Part shown: one piece after another, positions 35,246 through 44,218 of the stretch
Position numbering within the stretch: the stretch's first letter is position 1
Layout: every line of letters starts with the position of its first letter
Source of the DNA: an uncultured Pelagibacteraceae bacterium
Lineage (GTDB): Bacteria; Pseudomonadota; Alphaproteobacteria; Pelagibacterales; Pelagibacteraceae
DNA: 64,000 nucleotides
NCBI GenBank assembly: GCA_902573585.1
Contig: CACGKH010000003.1
Span: forward strand, 1 to 64,000
Direction of reading: 5' to 3'
Notes under the pieces: model-generated
Told to the model about the DNA's origin: nothing
Database searches by the model: none
Seen by the model: only the letters and a program-made list of their open reading frames with translations
Made by a program: the position numbers and the translations under genes

Positions 35246-36043
35246 TTAAATATCTTTCCCCATGATTTCTTCTTCCATATTCCAGATCATTTCCAATATC
35301 TCTTCTCGTTTTGCAGAAAAATCTTTATTTTTTTTAATATCTCTCAAATCTTGCTTTAAACCCATAGAAGCAAATGGGAGATTGTATTCTTTATGTATAC
35401 GACCTGGTCGAGGAGCCATTACATACAATCTTTCTCCAAGTAATAACGCCTCTTCAACTGAGTGAGTAATTAAAATAATTGTTTTTCCAGTTTCTTTCCA
35501 TATTTTTAAAACTAAAGACTGCATTTTTTCTCTTGTTAAAGCATCAAGAGCTCCCAAAGGTTCATCCATTAAAATTAAATCTGGATCATTAATTAGACAT
35601 CTTGCTAAAGCAACTCTTTGCTGCATCCCTCCTGATAATTGGTAAGTTGGAGTATTGCCAAAACCTTTTAATCCAACTATATCTAACCACTCATCAACTT
35701 TTTTTGATGTCTTAATTGGATCTTCTTTTTTCATTCTTAATCCAAAATTGACATTTTCTGATACAGTTAACCACTCAAACAATGCTCCTTGTTGAAAAAC
35801 CATTCCTCTTTCAACACCTGGTCCATCAATTTCGTTATTATTAAGTGTAATAGTTCCAGAAGTTGGTCTAATAAATCCTGCAGTGATATTTAATAAAGTT
35901 GTTTTACCACAACCTGACGGTCCAAGAACTGTTAAGAGCTCTCCTTTTTTAAGTGTAAAATTAACATCTTTTAAAGCATGAACTGTTTCTCCTTTTGGAG
36001 TTTTAAAAATCATATTTAGATTTTGAGAAACTAAATCACTCAT
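35246..36043 (-). CDS. tauB: Sulfonate/taurine-type ABC transporter ATPase
   Basis: A 265-residue ATPase with Walker A GPSGCGKTTLL (about 39-49), Q-loop GMVFQQGALFEWLTV, signature LSGGMQQRVA, Walker B LILMDEPLGALD and the switch histidine in ITHSVEEA. The Q-loop and the HSVEEALLLGER segment are typical of TauB/SsuB/nitrate ATPases. It follows a hairpin after the binding-protein gene and directly precedes the long permease. Confidence 0.92.
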   Translation of the reverse strand: MSDLVSQNLNMIFKTPKGETVHALKDVNFTLKKGELLTVLGPSGCGKTTLLNITAGFIRPTSGTITLNNNEIDGPGVERGMVFQQGALFEWLTVSENVNFGLRMKKEDPIKTSKKVDEWLDIVGLKGFGNTPTYQLSGGMQQRVALARCLINDPDLILMDEPLGALDALTREKMQSLVLKIWKETGKTIILITHSVEEALLLGERLYVMAPRPGRIHKEYNLPFASMGLKQDLRDIKKNKDFSAKREEILEMIWNMEEEIMGKDI

Positions 36044-36074
36044 AAATAACTTTATAATAAAATTTTATTAAAAA

Positions 36075-36107
36075 AATAGGCACCAATTTATGAAATTGGC
36101 GCCTATT
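36075..36107 (-). terminator. Intercistronic hairpin after the tauA-like gene
   Basis: On the minus strand a 15-position stem with one mismatch (arms AATAGGCGCCAATTT and AAATTGGTGCCTATT) with a 3-nt loop, followed by a T-run. It lies between the binding-protein stop and the ATPase start. It has terminator form, but the operon continues, so partial read-through or RNA stabilisation is likely. Confidence 0.82.
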
Positions 36108-36129
36108 AAATTTTTCTTTCTCTATAAGA

Positions 36130-37071
36130 TTATAGAGGTAAGAAACTAGTATCTACATTTCCTCTTGGTGTTCCCATTCCTTTTAAGAATGCATCAAGAT
36201 TTCCACTTTCCATAGATTTTTTAGTTTCTTCAGGAGTTAGAAATTTAAAGCCACTTAAAGTGTCTTTCATGTCTCCAACTTTCATCTCAGAAGCTTTAGC
36301 CATAACATTCATGTTACTTTTACCAGCTTTGTATCTAGCATTAGCTTCATGAGTTACTTCTATAAAAGTTCTTAGCATTCCTGGGTTTTCCTTCATAAAC
36401 TTTGTAGTTACTGAAGTAATATCTATTCCCAAGATTCCAGCAGCTCTAGCTTCATCAACTGTAAGTAATCTTGATCCTACAGCAGTTGCAGCTTTAATAG
36501 AGTTACCACCAAATAAACATGCCATAACAACATCGCCACTAACTAATGCAGCAGCTCCTTCTTCAGGATCCATTTGAATAATATCCATTTTACCCCTGTC
36601 AGCTCCAACAACTTTCATACTTTCATCGAAAACATACTCAGCCATTGTTCCTAGTGGAACAGCAACTTTTTTACCTTCTAATTCAGTAGCATTTGCTTTT
36701 GTGATTCCAGAAGCATTAGAAGTAACACAAGTTGTTCCTCCCATTCCGTACTCCATAGCGATATCTACTAGCTTAATAGGTGCTTTAGATTTTACCGCAT
36801 TAATAAATGGTACTAATCCTTGTGAGTAAGAAATATCGATATCTCCTGCTAACATAGCATCAGTCATTGCTCCACCATTTGTGAAGTTTGTCCATTTAAC
36901 TGGAACTCCTAAAGCTTTTGCAAATGCTTTTTTTTGCATGTCTTCTAAGTTTGGACTTGGCCATTCTAGAAAGTAAGCTACTCTAACTTCATTTGCTGCT
37001 GAATTAGCAACTGAAATACTTAGGTTAAGAGCTACAAAACATCCTAAAATAAAACTAATTATTTTTTTCAT
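36130..37071 (-). CDS. tauA: TauA-type ABC substrate-binding protein
   Basis: A 313-residue periplasmic protein with a Sec signal (cleavage near ANSAA). The mature start VRVAYFLEWPSPN, GALT-like DIDISYSQGLVPFINAV and GKKVAVPLGTMAEYVFDE fit the TauA/SsuA/ThiY binding-protein group. The ligand is probably taurine or another small sulfonate; it is not certain from sequence. AGAGG precedes the ATG. It is the first gene of the tauA-B-C-ldh-pta-hisD run and is divergent from the aminotransferase. Confidence 0.88.
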   Translation of the reverse strand: MKKIISFILGCFVALNLSISVANSAANEVRVAYFLEWPSPNLEDMQKKAFAKALGVPVKWTNFTNGGAMTDAMLAGDIDISYSQGLVPFINAVKSKAPIKLVDIAMEYGMGGTTCVTSNASGITKANATELEGKKVAVPLGTMAEYVFDESMKVVGADRGKMDIIQMDPEEGAAALVSGDVVMACLFGGNSIKAATAVGSRLLTVDEARAAGILGIDITSVTTKFMKENPGMLRTFIEVTHEANARYKAGKSNMNVMAKASEMKVGDMKDTLSGFKFLTPEETKKSMESGNLDAFLKGMGTPRGNVDTSFLPL

Positions 37072-37148
37072 TTAATCCTCTTTGTTGATTTATAATTGTA
37101 ATAGTTAAAATTAAATTTACTTAGATGTAAAACAAAAAAGTGTCTAAT

Positions 37149-37173
37149 TTGATACAACTTTAAGTTGCGTCAA
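37149..37173. promoter_or_regulatory. 25-bp inverted-repeat operator in the tauA/aminotransferase spacer
   Basis: The half-sites TTGATACAACTT and (on the other strand) TTGACGCAACTT match at 10 of 12 positions around one central base. The right half overlaps the -35 of the plus-strand promoter. This is the shape of a dimeric regulator site controlling both divergent operons. No regulator gene lies next to it. Confidence 0.6.
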
Positions 37174-37193
37174 TTATTTTGGTGGTTTATTAT
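37165..37193 (+). promoter_or_regulatory. Promoter of the aminotransferase-ald-DMGDH operon
   Basis: TTGCGT (37165-37170), a 17-nt spacer and TATTAT (37188-37193), about 68 bp before the aminotransferase ATG. The -35 is embedded in the dyad above, so a bound protein would block it. Confidence 0.55.
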
Positions 37194-37261
37194 ACCTATT
37201 TAGTCTAAAAAAAACTTTAGTTAAAATATAATAAAATTTTAATACAACAAAGAAAGATTCT

Positions 37262-38608
37262 ATGAGCTCAGAAAACCGAACTTCAGTTCCAAATTCATTA
37301 AATGAACATTGGATGCCGTTTACATCTAATAAAGATTTTAAACAAAATCCAAGATTAATTACTGAAGCAAAAGGTGTTTATTTAAAAACACACCACGGTA
37401 AAACACAAATTGATGCAAGCTCAGGGTTATTTTGTAATCCTCTTGGTCATGGAAGAAAAGAAATTACAGAGGCCGTTACAAAACAATTAGATACTTTAGA
37501 TTATGCTCAACCATTTCAACAAGGATTTGGTGGCTCATTTGAATTAGCAACAAAAATAGCAAAACACACTCCAGGTGATTTAAATAAAATTTTTTATACA
37601 ATCTGTGGATCAACAGCAGTAGAAACTGCTCTTAAAATTGCAATAGCTTACCATAGATCAAAAGGACACGCAGAAAGATTTAGGTTTGTAGGTAGAGAAC
37701 GTGGATATCATGGAATGAACATTGGCTGTATTTCAGTTGGAGGAATGGTTAACAACGTAAAAACATTTGCAAGCGTGCTAATGCCAGGAGTTCAACACAT
37801 TAGTCATACACATTTACCAGATCATAAATTTGTTAGTGGTCAGCCTGAAACAGGAGATTATTTAGCTAACGATTTGGAAACTATATGTGCAAATTTTGGT
37901 GGTGAAAATATTGCTGCATGTATAGTTGAACCTATAGCTGGATCTACTGGAACACTTGTTCCACCAAAAGGATATTTACAAAAACTTAGACAGATTTGTG
38001 ATAAACATGGAATTCTTTTAATATTTGATGAAGTAATTACTGGATGGGGAAGAACAGGTTCTAAATTTGGAGCACAGGAGTTTGGTGTTACACCGGATAT
38101 AATGACAATGGCAAAAGCTACTACAAACGGAGTTGTTCCTATGGGAGTTGTTGCATGTAACGACTTTATTTATGACTCTGTTATGGATTCATCTCCAATG
38201 GGATCAGTTGAATTGTTTCACGGATATACATATTCAGGAATTCCAGTTGCTGTTGCGGCTGCATTGGCAGTGCAAGACATTTTTGAAAAAGAAGATATTT
38301 TTAATAGAGCAAAAAATTTGGCACCTTATTTCCAAAAAGGATTATTTTCTCTTCAAGATTTAGAGTCTGTTGAAAATATCAGAGGTTATGGAATGATGGG
38401 TGGTATTGATATGAAAATGAAAGATAAGCCAGGTAAAGCTGGTTATGAATGCTTTAAAGCTTGTTACGAAGCTGGAGTAAATTTTAAAGCAACAGGTGAT
38501 TGTTTGATTATCGCTCCACAGTTTATTTGTGAAAAGAAACATATTGATGAAATTATTGATAAACTAAGAACAGGCATAACTAACTATCAAAAAAACCAAA
38601 AGAATTAG
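37262..38608 (+). CDS. Omega-amino acid (beta-alanine/taurine)--pyruvate aminotransferase
   Basis: A class III PLP aminotransferase of 448 residues. The opening HWMPFTSNKDFKQNPR is characteristic of beta-alanine:pyruvate (omega-APT) enzymes. VEPIAGSTG, LIFDEVITGWGRTG and the PLP lysine in MTMAKATTNG are visible. It would pass an amino group from beta-alanine, taurine, hypotaurine or another omega-amine to pyruvate, making alanine. The next gene, alanine dehydrogenase, would regenerate pyruvate. The nearby tau-like transporter makes taurine a candidate substrate, but omega-APT sequence alone is broad. Confidence 0.87.
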   Translation: MSSENRTSVPNSLNEHWMPFTSNKDFKQNPRLITEAKGVYLKTHHGKTQIDASSGLFCNPLGHGRKEITEAVTKQLDTLDYAQPFQQGFGGSFELATKIAKHTPGDLNKIFYTICGSTAVETALKIAIAYHRSKGHAERFRFVGRERGYHGMNIGCISVGGMVNNVKTFASVLMPGVQHISHTHLPDHKFVSGQPETGDYLANDLETICANFGGENIAACIVEPIAGSTGTLVPPKGYLQKLRQICDKHGILLIFDEVITGWGRTGSKFGAQEFGVTPDIMTMAKATTNGVVPMGVVACNDFIYDSVMDSSPMGSVELFHGYTYSGIPVAVAAALAVQDIFEKEDIFNRAKNLAPYFQKGLFSLQDLESVENIRGYGMMGGIDMKMKDKPGKAGYECFKACYEAGVNFKATGDCLIIAPQFICEKKHIDEIIDKLRTGITNYQKNQKN

Positions 38609-38644
38609 TTAGCGAATAATTTTTTAATAATTAATAAAATAATA

Positions 38645-39763
38645 ATGCGCATAGGTGTTCCTAAAGAAATTAAACCACAAGAAAATAGAATAGGTTTAAC
38701 TCCTGAGAGTGTAAAAACTTTGGTATCAGAAGGCCATGAAGTTTTAGTTGAGAACAACGGTGGTTTTGAAGCAGGTTTTGAAAATGATCAATATACGAAA
38801 GCAGGTGCTAAAATTGTTGATAAAGCATCAGATATTTTTAACGATGCTGAAATAATTGTAAAAGTTAAAGAACCTCAAAAAGTTGAAGTAGACATGATTA
38901 GAGAAAATCAAATTGTTTACACCTATCTACATTTAGCCGCTGCAAAAGAGCTTACTGAAGGATTAGTTAAATCTAAAAGTATTAATATAGCTTACGAAAC
39001 TGTAACAGACGATAATGGAAGACTCCCTTTGCTAGCACCAATGAGTGCTGTTGCAGGCCGTATGTCAGTTCAAGCTGGAGCGCATTGTTTGGAAAAAAAT
39101 CAAAAAGGAAGAGGACTTTTATTAGGTGGAGCTCCAGGTGTATCAAGTGGAACAGTAGTAATTTTAGGTGGCGGAGTTGTTGGAGAAAATGCGGCCGTCA
39201 TAGCAACAGGAATGCAAGCAAAAGTTCATATTGTAGATAAATCTGAGGCTAGACTAAAACAATTAGTTCAAATGTTTGGAGATAAAATTATTCCAGAACA
39301 AAGTGATAAAATAGATTTAAATAAACTTATTGCCGAAGCAGATTTATTAGTAGGAGGTGTTTTGATACCTGGAGCAGAGGCGCCAAAATTAGTAACTAAA
39401 GATATGTTAAAATTAATGAAAAGGGGATCTGTAATAGTAGATGTTGCAATCGATCAAGGAGGGTGTGTTGAAACAAGTAAACCAACAACACATGGCGATC
39501 CAACTTATATAGTTGATGATGTTGTTCATTATTGCGTAGCAAACATGCCTGGTGGTGTTCCTAGAACCTCTACTTTTGCATTAAATCAAGCAACCCTTCC
39601 TTATTTGGTAAAACTTGCAAACAAAGGTTATCAAAAAGCTTTAGGTGAGGATAAAAACTTTTTAGCTGGATTAAATGTTCACAAAGGACATGTGACTTAT
39701 AAAGCAGTTGCAGATGTGTTTGGACATCAATACGTTGACCCAGGAGAAGCAATCAAAAATTAA
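38645..39763 (+). CDS. ald: Alanine dehydrogenase
   Basis: A 372-residue NAD-dependent alanine dehydrogenase (alanine to pyruvate plus ammonia). It opens MRIGVPKEIKPQENRIGLTP, with the substrate lysine region and TYLHLAAAKEL, the NAD-binding VVILGGGVVGENAAVIA and the C-terminal PGGVPRTSTFALNQATLPY. The length is typical. Position between the aminotransferase and DMGDH suggests it closes a pyruvate/alanine cycle that releases amine nitrogen as ammonium. Confidence 0.95.
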   Translation: MRIGVPKEIKPQENRIGLTPESVKTLVSEGHEVLVENNGGFEAGFENDQYTKAGAKIVDKASDIFNDAEIIVKVKEPQKVEVDMIRENQIVYTYLHLAAAKELTEGLVKSKSINIAYETVTDDNGRLPLLAPMSAVAGRMSVQAGAHCLEKNQKGRGLLLGGAPGVSSGTVVILGGGVVGENAAVIATGMQAKVHIVDKSEARLKQLVQMFGDKIIPEQSDKIDLNKLIAEADLLVGGVLIPGAEAPKLVTKDMLKLMKRGSVIVDVAIDQGGCVETSKPTTHGDPTYIVDDVVHYCVANMPGGVPRTSTFALNQATLPYLVKLANKGYQKALGEDKNFLAGLNVHKGHVTYKAVADVFGHQYVDPGEAIKN

Positions 39764-39767
39764 TTAG

Positions 39768-42212
39768 ATGGAAAAGAAATTACCAAATAGCACAAAGGTT
39801 GTTGTTATTGGTGGTGGTGTAGTAGGCTGTTCTGTTGCTTATCACTTAGCAAAATTTGGTTGGAAAGATACAATTCTTTTAGAAAGAGATCAGCTCACTT
39901 CAGGTACAACTTGGCATGCCGCAGGACTTGTTAGTCAATTAGGACCCACAGCAGCAATAACAAAAATTAGAAAATATACTTTAGATTTATATAAGGAACT
40001 TGAAAAAAAAGTTGATCATTCAGCTGGCTTAAGATTAAACGGTGCTCTTTCAATCGCCCAAAATAAAGGAAGATGGCAAGAACTTCAAAGACAAGCAACT
40101 ACAGCACAACTTTATGATGTTGATGTAAGAATTTTAGATAAAGATCAAATTAAAAAAGATTATCCAATAATTAATACCGATGAAGTTATAGGTGGAATTT
40201 TAATGCCAGGTGATGGAGCTGCTGATCCATCAGGTGTTACCCATATGCTTGCAAAAGCAGCAAGAATGGAGGGTGCACAAATTTTTGAAAAATCACCTGT
40301 AGAAGAAATTTTAACTAAAGATGGAAAAATCTCAGGTGTCAAAGTTAATGGTCAAATAATCAATTGTGAATATATTGTTTTAGCTTCAGGCATGTGGTCT
40401 AGACAGATTGCAGAAAAAGCTGGAGTAAGTGTTCCACTTTATCCTGCTGAACATTTTTATATCATTACGGAACCAATTGAGAATTTGTCCAAAACATTAC
40501 CTGTAATTAGAGATTTTGATAACAGTACTTATATTAAAGAAGATGCTGGTAAAATCTTAGTAGGTATTTTTGAGGGAAAATCTATCCCAGCTTTTGACAA
40601 AACAAGTATCGTACCAGAGGATTTTTCTTTTGGAGAATTTCCTGAAAATTTTGAACATTTTGAGCCATATTTAGCATCTGCAATTAAAAGGTTTCCAGTT
40701 TTAGAAAAAGCTGGAATTAGAAAATTTTTTGCTGGACCAGAGTCTTTTACTCCAGATACCAACACTTTATTGGGGGAAGTTCCAGAGATAAAGAATTTCT
40801 TTGTATGTTGTGGCTTGAATAGTATTGGAATTGGAAGCGGGGGAGGTGTAGGCAAAGTTACAGCGGAATGGATGATGACTGGTCACATTAATGAGGATAT
40901 TTTTAGTTATGATATAAAAAGATTTCAAAAGTTTCATTCAGAATTAGACTTTATAAAACCAAGAATTACGGAGACTTTGGGGGATTTATATGGAATGCAC
41001 TGGCCTTTTAAGCAACATAAAACTTCGAGAAATATTAAAACCCTTCCTCATCATGACAATTTAAAAAGTTTTGGAGCATGCTTTGGTGTTTCTGCTGGTT
41101 ATGAAAGACCCATGTGGTTTGCATTAGATGGAGAAAAAGCTGAGTATGAATATAGCTATAATTATCAAAGTTGGTACCCTTCAGCAGAATATGAAACAAG
41201 TAACACTATAAAAAATGTTGGTTTATTTGACTTAACACCATTCTCTAAATTTGAGATTAAATCTGATAAAGCACATCAAGAATTACAAAGAATTTGTACT
41301 GCTAATATAAAAGATGAGATTGGCAAATGTACATATACTCATATGTTAAATAGTGATGGCGGGATAGAGACCGATCTAACAGTTGTTTGTATTGATAAAG
41401 ATCATTTTAGAATAATTAGCTCTGCAGCAACACGAGAAAGAGATAAATTTCACATCAACAAACATCTTTCTAAAGGCATAGAATTAAAGGATATAACTGA
41501 TGACTATTGTGTTTTTGGATTATTTGGACCAAAGAGTAGAGATTTAATTAAAACTATTTCAGAAGATAATTTTGACAACAATAATTTTAAATTTGGTACG
41601 GCTAAATATATCACAATAGATGGGACAAAAATTTGGGCTCAAAGATTATCTTATGTAGGTGAATTAGGTTATGAATTATATGTAGAATTTAAAGATGCCA
41701 AAAAAATTTATGAATTATTAATTAATAAGGGTAAAGATCTTAATCTTTCAAACTGTGGTATGCATGCAATGGATATAATGCGAATGGAGAGTGGTTTTTT
41801 ACATTGGGGACATGATATTTCACCTGAAGAAAATCAGTATCAAGCGGGTTTAGCTTTCACTATTAGTAGTAAAAAGGATGTAGATTTTATTGGTAAAAAA
41901 GCTTTAGAAAAAATTAAAAAAAATAAAATCAAAAGCAGATTTGCAATGTTTACTTTAAAAGATAGTAAACCTGGTGCACCATTATTACTTCATGATGAGC
42001 CTATTTATGTTGACGATAAAATTATAGGAAGATCTACTTCAGGAAATTACTCATTCAATTTTAAGAAAAATTTAACCTTCGGTTATATTGAAAATAATTT
42101 TTCCGATGAGGAGTTAAAATCTAAAAATTTATTTATTGAAGTAGAAAAACAAAAATATCCTATTGCTGTTCAATTAGGACCCCTAAAACGAACAGATTTT
42201 AAAAATCTATAA
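39768..42212 (+). CDS. Dimethylglycine/sarcosine dehydrogenase family flavoprotein with GcvT domain
   Basis: An 814-residue two-domain oxidative demethylase. The N-terminal FAD-dependent DAO domain has VVVIGGGVVGCSVAYHLAKFG at residue 10 and the FAD-linking HAAGLVSQLG segment. The C-terminal 380 residues are a GcvT/aminomethyltransferase-like folate domain (from about 430, with GVFDLTPFSKF-like VGLFDLTPFSKFEI). It would demethylate dimethylglycine or sarcosine and pass one-carbon units to tetrahydrofolate. It starts 4 bp after ald. SAR11 is known for many such paralogues; the exact substrate is uncertain. Confidence 0.9.
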   Translation: MEKKLPNSTKVVVIGGGVVGCSVAYHLAKFGWKDTILLERDQLTSGTTWHAAGLVSQLGPTAAITKIRKYTLDLYKELEKKVDHSAGLRLNGALSIAQNKGRWQELQRQATTAQLYDVDVRILDKDQIKKDYPIINTDEVIGGILMPGDGAADPSGVTHMLAKAARMEGAQIFEKSPVEEILTKDGKISGVKVNGQIINCEYIVLASGMWSRQIAEKAGVSVPLYPAEHFYIITEPIENLSKTLPVIRDFDNSTYIKEDAGKILVGIFEGKSIPAFDKTSIVPEDFSFGEFPENFEHFEPYLASAIKRFPVLEKAGIRKFFAGPESFTPDTNTLLGEVPEIKNFFVCCGLNSIGIGSGGGVGKVTAEWMMTGHINEDIFSYDIKRFQKFHSELDFIKPRITETLGDLYGMHWPFKQHKTSRNIKTLPHHDNLKSFGACFGVSAGYERPMWFALDGEKAEYEYSYNYQSWYPSAEYETSNTIKNVGLFDLTPFSKFEIKSDKAHQELQRICTANIKDEIGKCTYTHMLNSDGGIETDLTVVCIDKDHFRIISSAATRERDKFHINKHLSKGIELKDITDDYCVFGLFGPKSRDLIKTISEDNFDNNNFKFGTAKYITIDGTKIWAQRLSYVGELGYELYVEFKDAKKIYELLINKGKDLNLSNCGMHAMDIMRMESGFLHWGHDISPEENQYQAGLAFTISSKKDVDFIGKKALEKIKKNKIKSRFAMFTLKDSKPGAPLLLHDEPIYVDDKIIGRSTSGNYSFNFKKNLTFGYIENNFSDEELKSKNLFIEVEKQKYPIAVQLGPLKRTDFKNL

Positions 42213-43064
42213 TTAAGTTTGTCTTCTTAAAATAAGGACAAAAATTACTGAAGTCATCATCATGATTAATGCATAAGCTGCAGTTGGAACCATATAAGTC
42301 ATGTTAGTACCAAATAATTGTATTCCTACAAAAACAGCTAAAGTTCCATTTTGTAGTCCAGCTTCTAAAGATATACATCTTCTTTGAGCAACTCCTGTTG
42401 CAAAATATTTAGCTATATAAAAAGCTACAATCATCATCGTGACGTTTAAAATAAAAGCAATTAAACCAGCTTTTGTTATAAACATTACAATGCTATCCCA
42501 TTCCTCAATATAGATAGCAATAAAAACAATACAGAATAAACCAATAGAAATTTTATTAATAATTTTGATATTATTTAAAATAAAATTATCAGCATATTTT
42601 CTAATAATCATTCCAATTAAAACTGGTACTGTTACAACAAAAAACATTTTTAAAGATATGCCAAGCATTGAAACTTCATTTTTGACATATGTAATATCAA
42701 ATAATTCTATTGATAAAAAAACTACATAAGGAACAGAAACAATACTAATTAAACTAGTAATTGCTGTTAAAGATATTGAAAGAGCTACATCTCCGTCTGC
42801 AAATTTTGTAAGTACGTTAGAAGTTACACCCCCAGGTGCAGCTGCAATCAACATTACACCTAACGCTAATTCAACAGGAGTTCTTAAAATAATTATTAAA
42901 AAATATGCAATAATAGGAAGTAAAATTAATTGACAAGATAATCCGATAAAAAAATCTTTTGGATTTTGACACACTCTAGTGAAATCTTTTACTGTTAAAG
43001 ATGCACCTAATCCCAACATGATTAGTGCTAAAGCTATTGGTGCTATTGTTGTTACTATACCCAT
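42213..43064 (-). CDS. Bile acid:sodium symporter (BASS) family transporter
   Basis: A 283-residue membrane protein with about nine hydrophobic segments. ALALIMLGLGASLTVKDF and LMLIAAAPGGVTSNVLTKFADGDVALS-like signature (actual MLIAAAPGGVTSNVL, about 76-90) match BASS sodium-coupled organic-anion importers. The substrate is unknown; bacterial members carry keto acids or similar. The 3' end abuts the DMGDH stop exactly. It lies 61 bp downstream of the winged-helix regulator on the same strand. Confidence 0.88.
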   Translation of the reverse strand: MGIVTTIAPIALALIMLGLGASLTVKDFTRVCQNPKDFFIGLSCQLILLPIIAYFLIIILRTPVELALGVMLIAAAPGGVTSNVLTKFADGDVALSISLTAITSLISIVSVPYVVFLSIELFDITYVKNEVSMLGISLKMFFVVTVPVLIGMIIRKYADNFILNNIKIINKISIGLFCIVFIAIYIEEWDSIVMFITKAGLIAFILNVTMMIVAFYIAKYFATGVAQRRCISLEAGLQNGTLAVFVGIQLFGTNMTYMVPTAAYALIMMMTSVIFVLILRRQT

Positions 43065-43125
43065 GACCCCTCTGCAATATTATATTAGACTAATTTTAAA
43101 GATTTTTACAACTAATTAAAGAAAT

Positions 43126-44112
43126 TTATGAAATAGTTATAAGATTTAGTGTCTTACGTAAAAATTTTGCTTTGTTTTTAAAAACTTTTTTTTGATAAGG
43201 AATAAGTTTATCAATATTCATTCCAGTCAGTACATATTGTTTTTTATCATTAAGTTTCAAATAACCTCTCATGATTAAATATTTACATTTTCTAATTACT
43301 GTTGCTCTTGGAATATTTGTCATATCAGATAAAGACATAGCACTTACTCCTCTTGTTTGGTCATTTTCTTGATCTGTGACTATACCTTTATTAAATTTAA
43401 TATAGTCTGGAGTTAAAGAATGTACGTTTGTATCACTTATATCTTTTTTATAATTAAAAGCCTGGTTCATTACAACTGTACCCCAAAGATGAAAAGTTGC
43501 AACATCCTCGAATGCTTCATGGTAACCAATGATCATAGGAATTTGCATTCTGTAAAACCATCTCCAACACAAAGAAAAGTTTCTTTTAATTATTTGTTCA
43601 ATATATTTTGAATCAATTTTTTTTGTATAAATTCCATCTTTATTTAAAATTTCAGAAATTAAATAAATATATTTAGCTGTTAATTTTATCTGCCTTTCAG
43701 GTTTCACTTGAGAAAAGACAGAACGATCAATTATTATTTGTTTTTTTATTCGCTTTAAAACACCTAATTTTTCAAGTTCTAAAACTTTTCGTCTAACAGT
43801 TTCTTTAGGTAATTGAAGTTTTTCACAAAGTTCTGTGATGCTAAATTTTTCTATTTGAAGATATGATTTTGAATAAAACTGATCAAAAGTATATTTAATA
43901 TTCATTTGATCATAAAATTGTAACGTTTTTTCAACTAAAGAAATAACGATTAAGTATTTATAATGATCTTTAAAAGCTTGATAAACATTATTCATCCAGC
44001 TCCACTGATGAACAATCCAGTCTCTTCCTAACTGATCATAGCTTCTCATCATATGATCATAAACTTGATCATCAGTGAGTACTTTTGAAAAATCTACTTG
44101 TCTTAAACTCAT
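43126..44112 (-). CDS. Tandem winged-helix DNA-binding protein, unknown family
   Basis: About 328 residues from ATG 44112 (MSLRQVDFSKV). The longer track ORF begins at a TTG and its first codons overlap a TTGACA promoter element, so it is not preferred. Two winged-helix segments are visible: FSITELCEKLQLPKETVRRK (about 108-127) and MSLSDMTNIPRATVIRKC (about 263-280). The region between is helical and aromatic-rich without a recognised ligand domain. It is probably a transcription regulator, either for the BASS gene downstream or the divergent small membrane proteins. No known family name can be given. Confidence 0.7.
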   Translation of the reverse strand: MSLRQVDFSKVLTDDQVYDHMMRSYDQLGRDWIVHQWSWMNNVYQAFKDHYKYLIVISLVEKTLQFYDQMNIKYTFDQFYSKSYLQIEKFSITELCEKLQLPKETVRRKVLELEKLGVLKRIKKQIIIDRSVFSQVKPERQIKLTAKYIYLISEILNKDGIYTKKIDSKYIEQIIKRNFSLCWRWFYRMQIPMIIGYHEAFEDVATFHLWGTVVMNQAFNYKKDISDTNVHSLTPDYIKFNKGIVTDQENDQTRGVSAMSLSDMTNIPRATVIRKCKYLIMRGYLKLNDKKQYVLTGMNIDKLIPYQKKVFKNKAKFLRKTLNLITIS

Positions 44113-44218
44113 AATTGTAAAAACAAGATATGAAACCCAAAATGAACAGGTGTCAACCAAATAGTGACCCAGATTGAACTTTCATAAAATTGATAGACTT
44201 TAAAGTGTATGCTTAAAT

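Noticed and set aside
36061-36120. End of one operon and start of another at the tau hairpin
   Set aside because: tauA, tauB and tauC are functionally inseparable and no promoter is visible between the hairpin and tauB, so it is treated as an internal attenuating structure.
37262-38608. Firm call as taurine--pyruvate aminotransferase (Tpa)
   Set aside because: The N-terminal motif matches the broader beta-alanine/omega-amino acid group; taurine is kept only as a context-based candidate.
44113-44160. TTG start at 44160 for the winged-helix gene
   Set aside because: The TTGACA sequence in these first codons looks like a promoter -35, and ATG 44112 begins a sensible protein.
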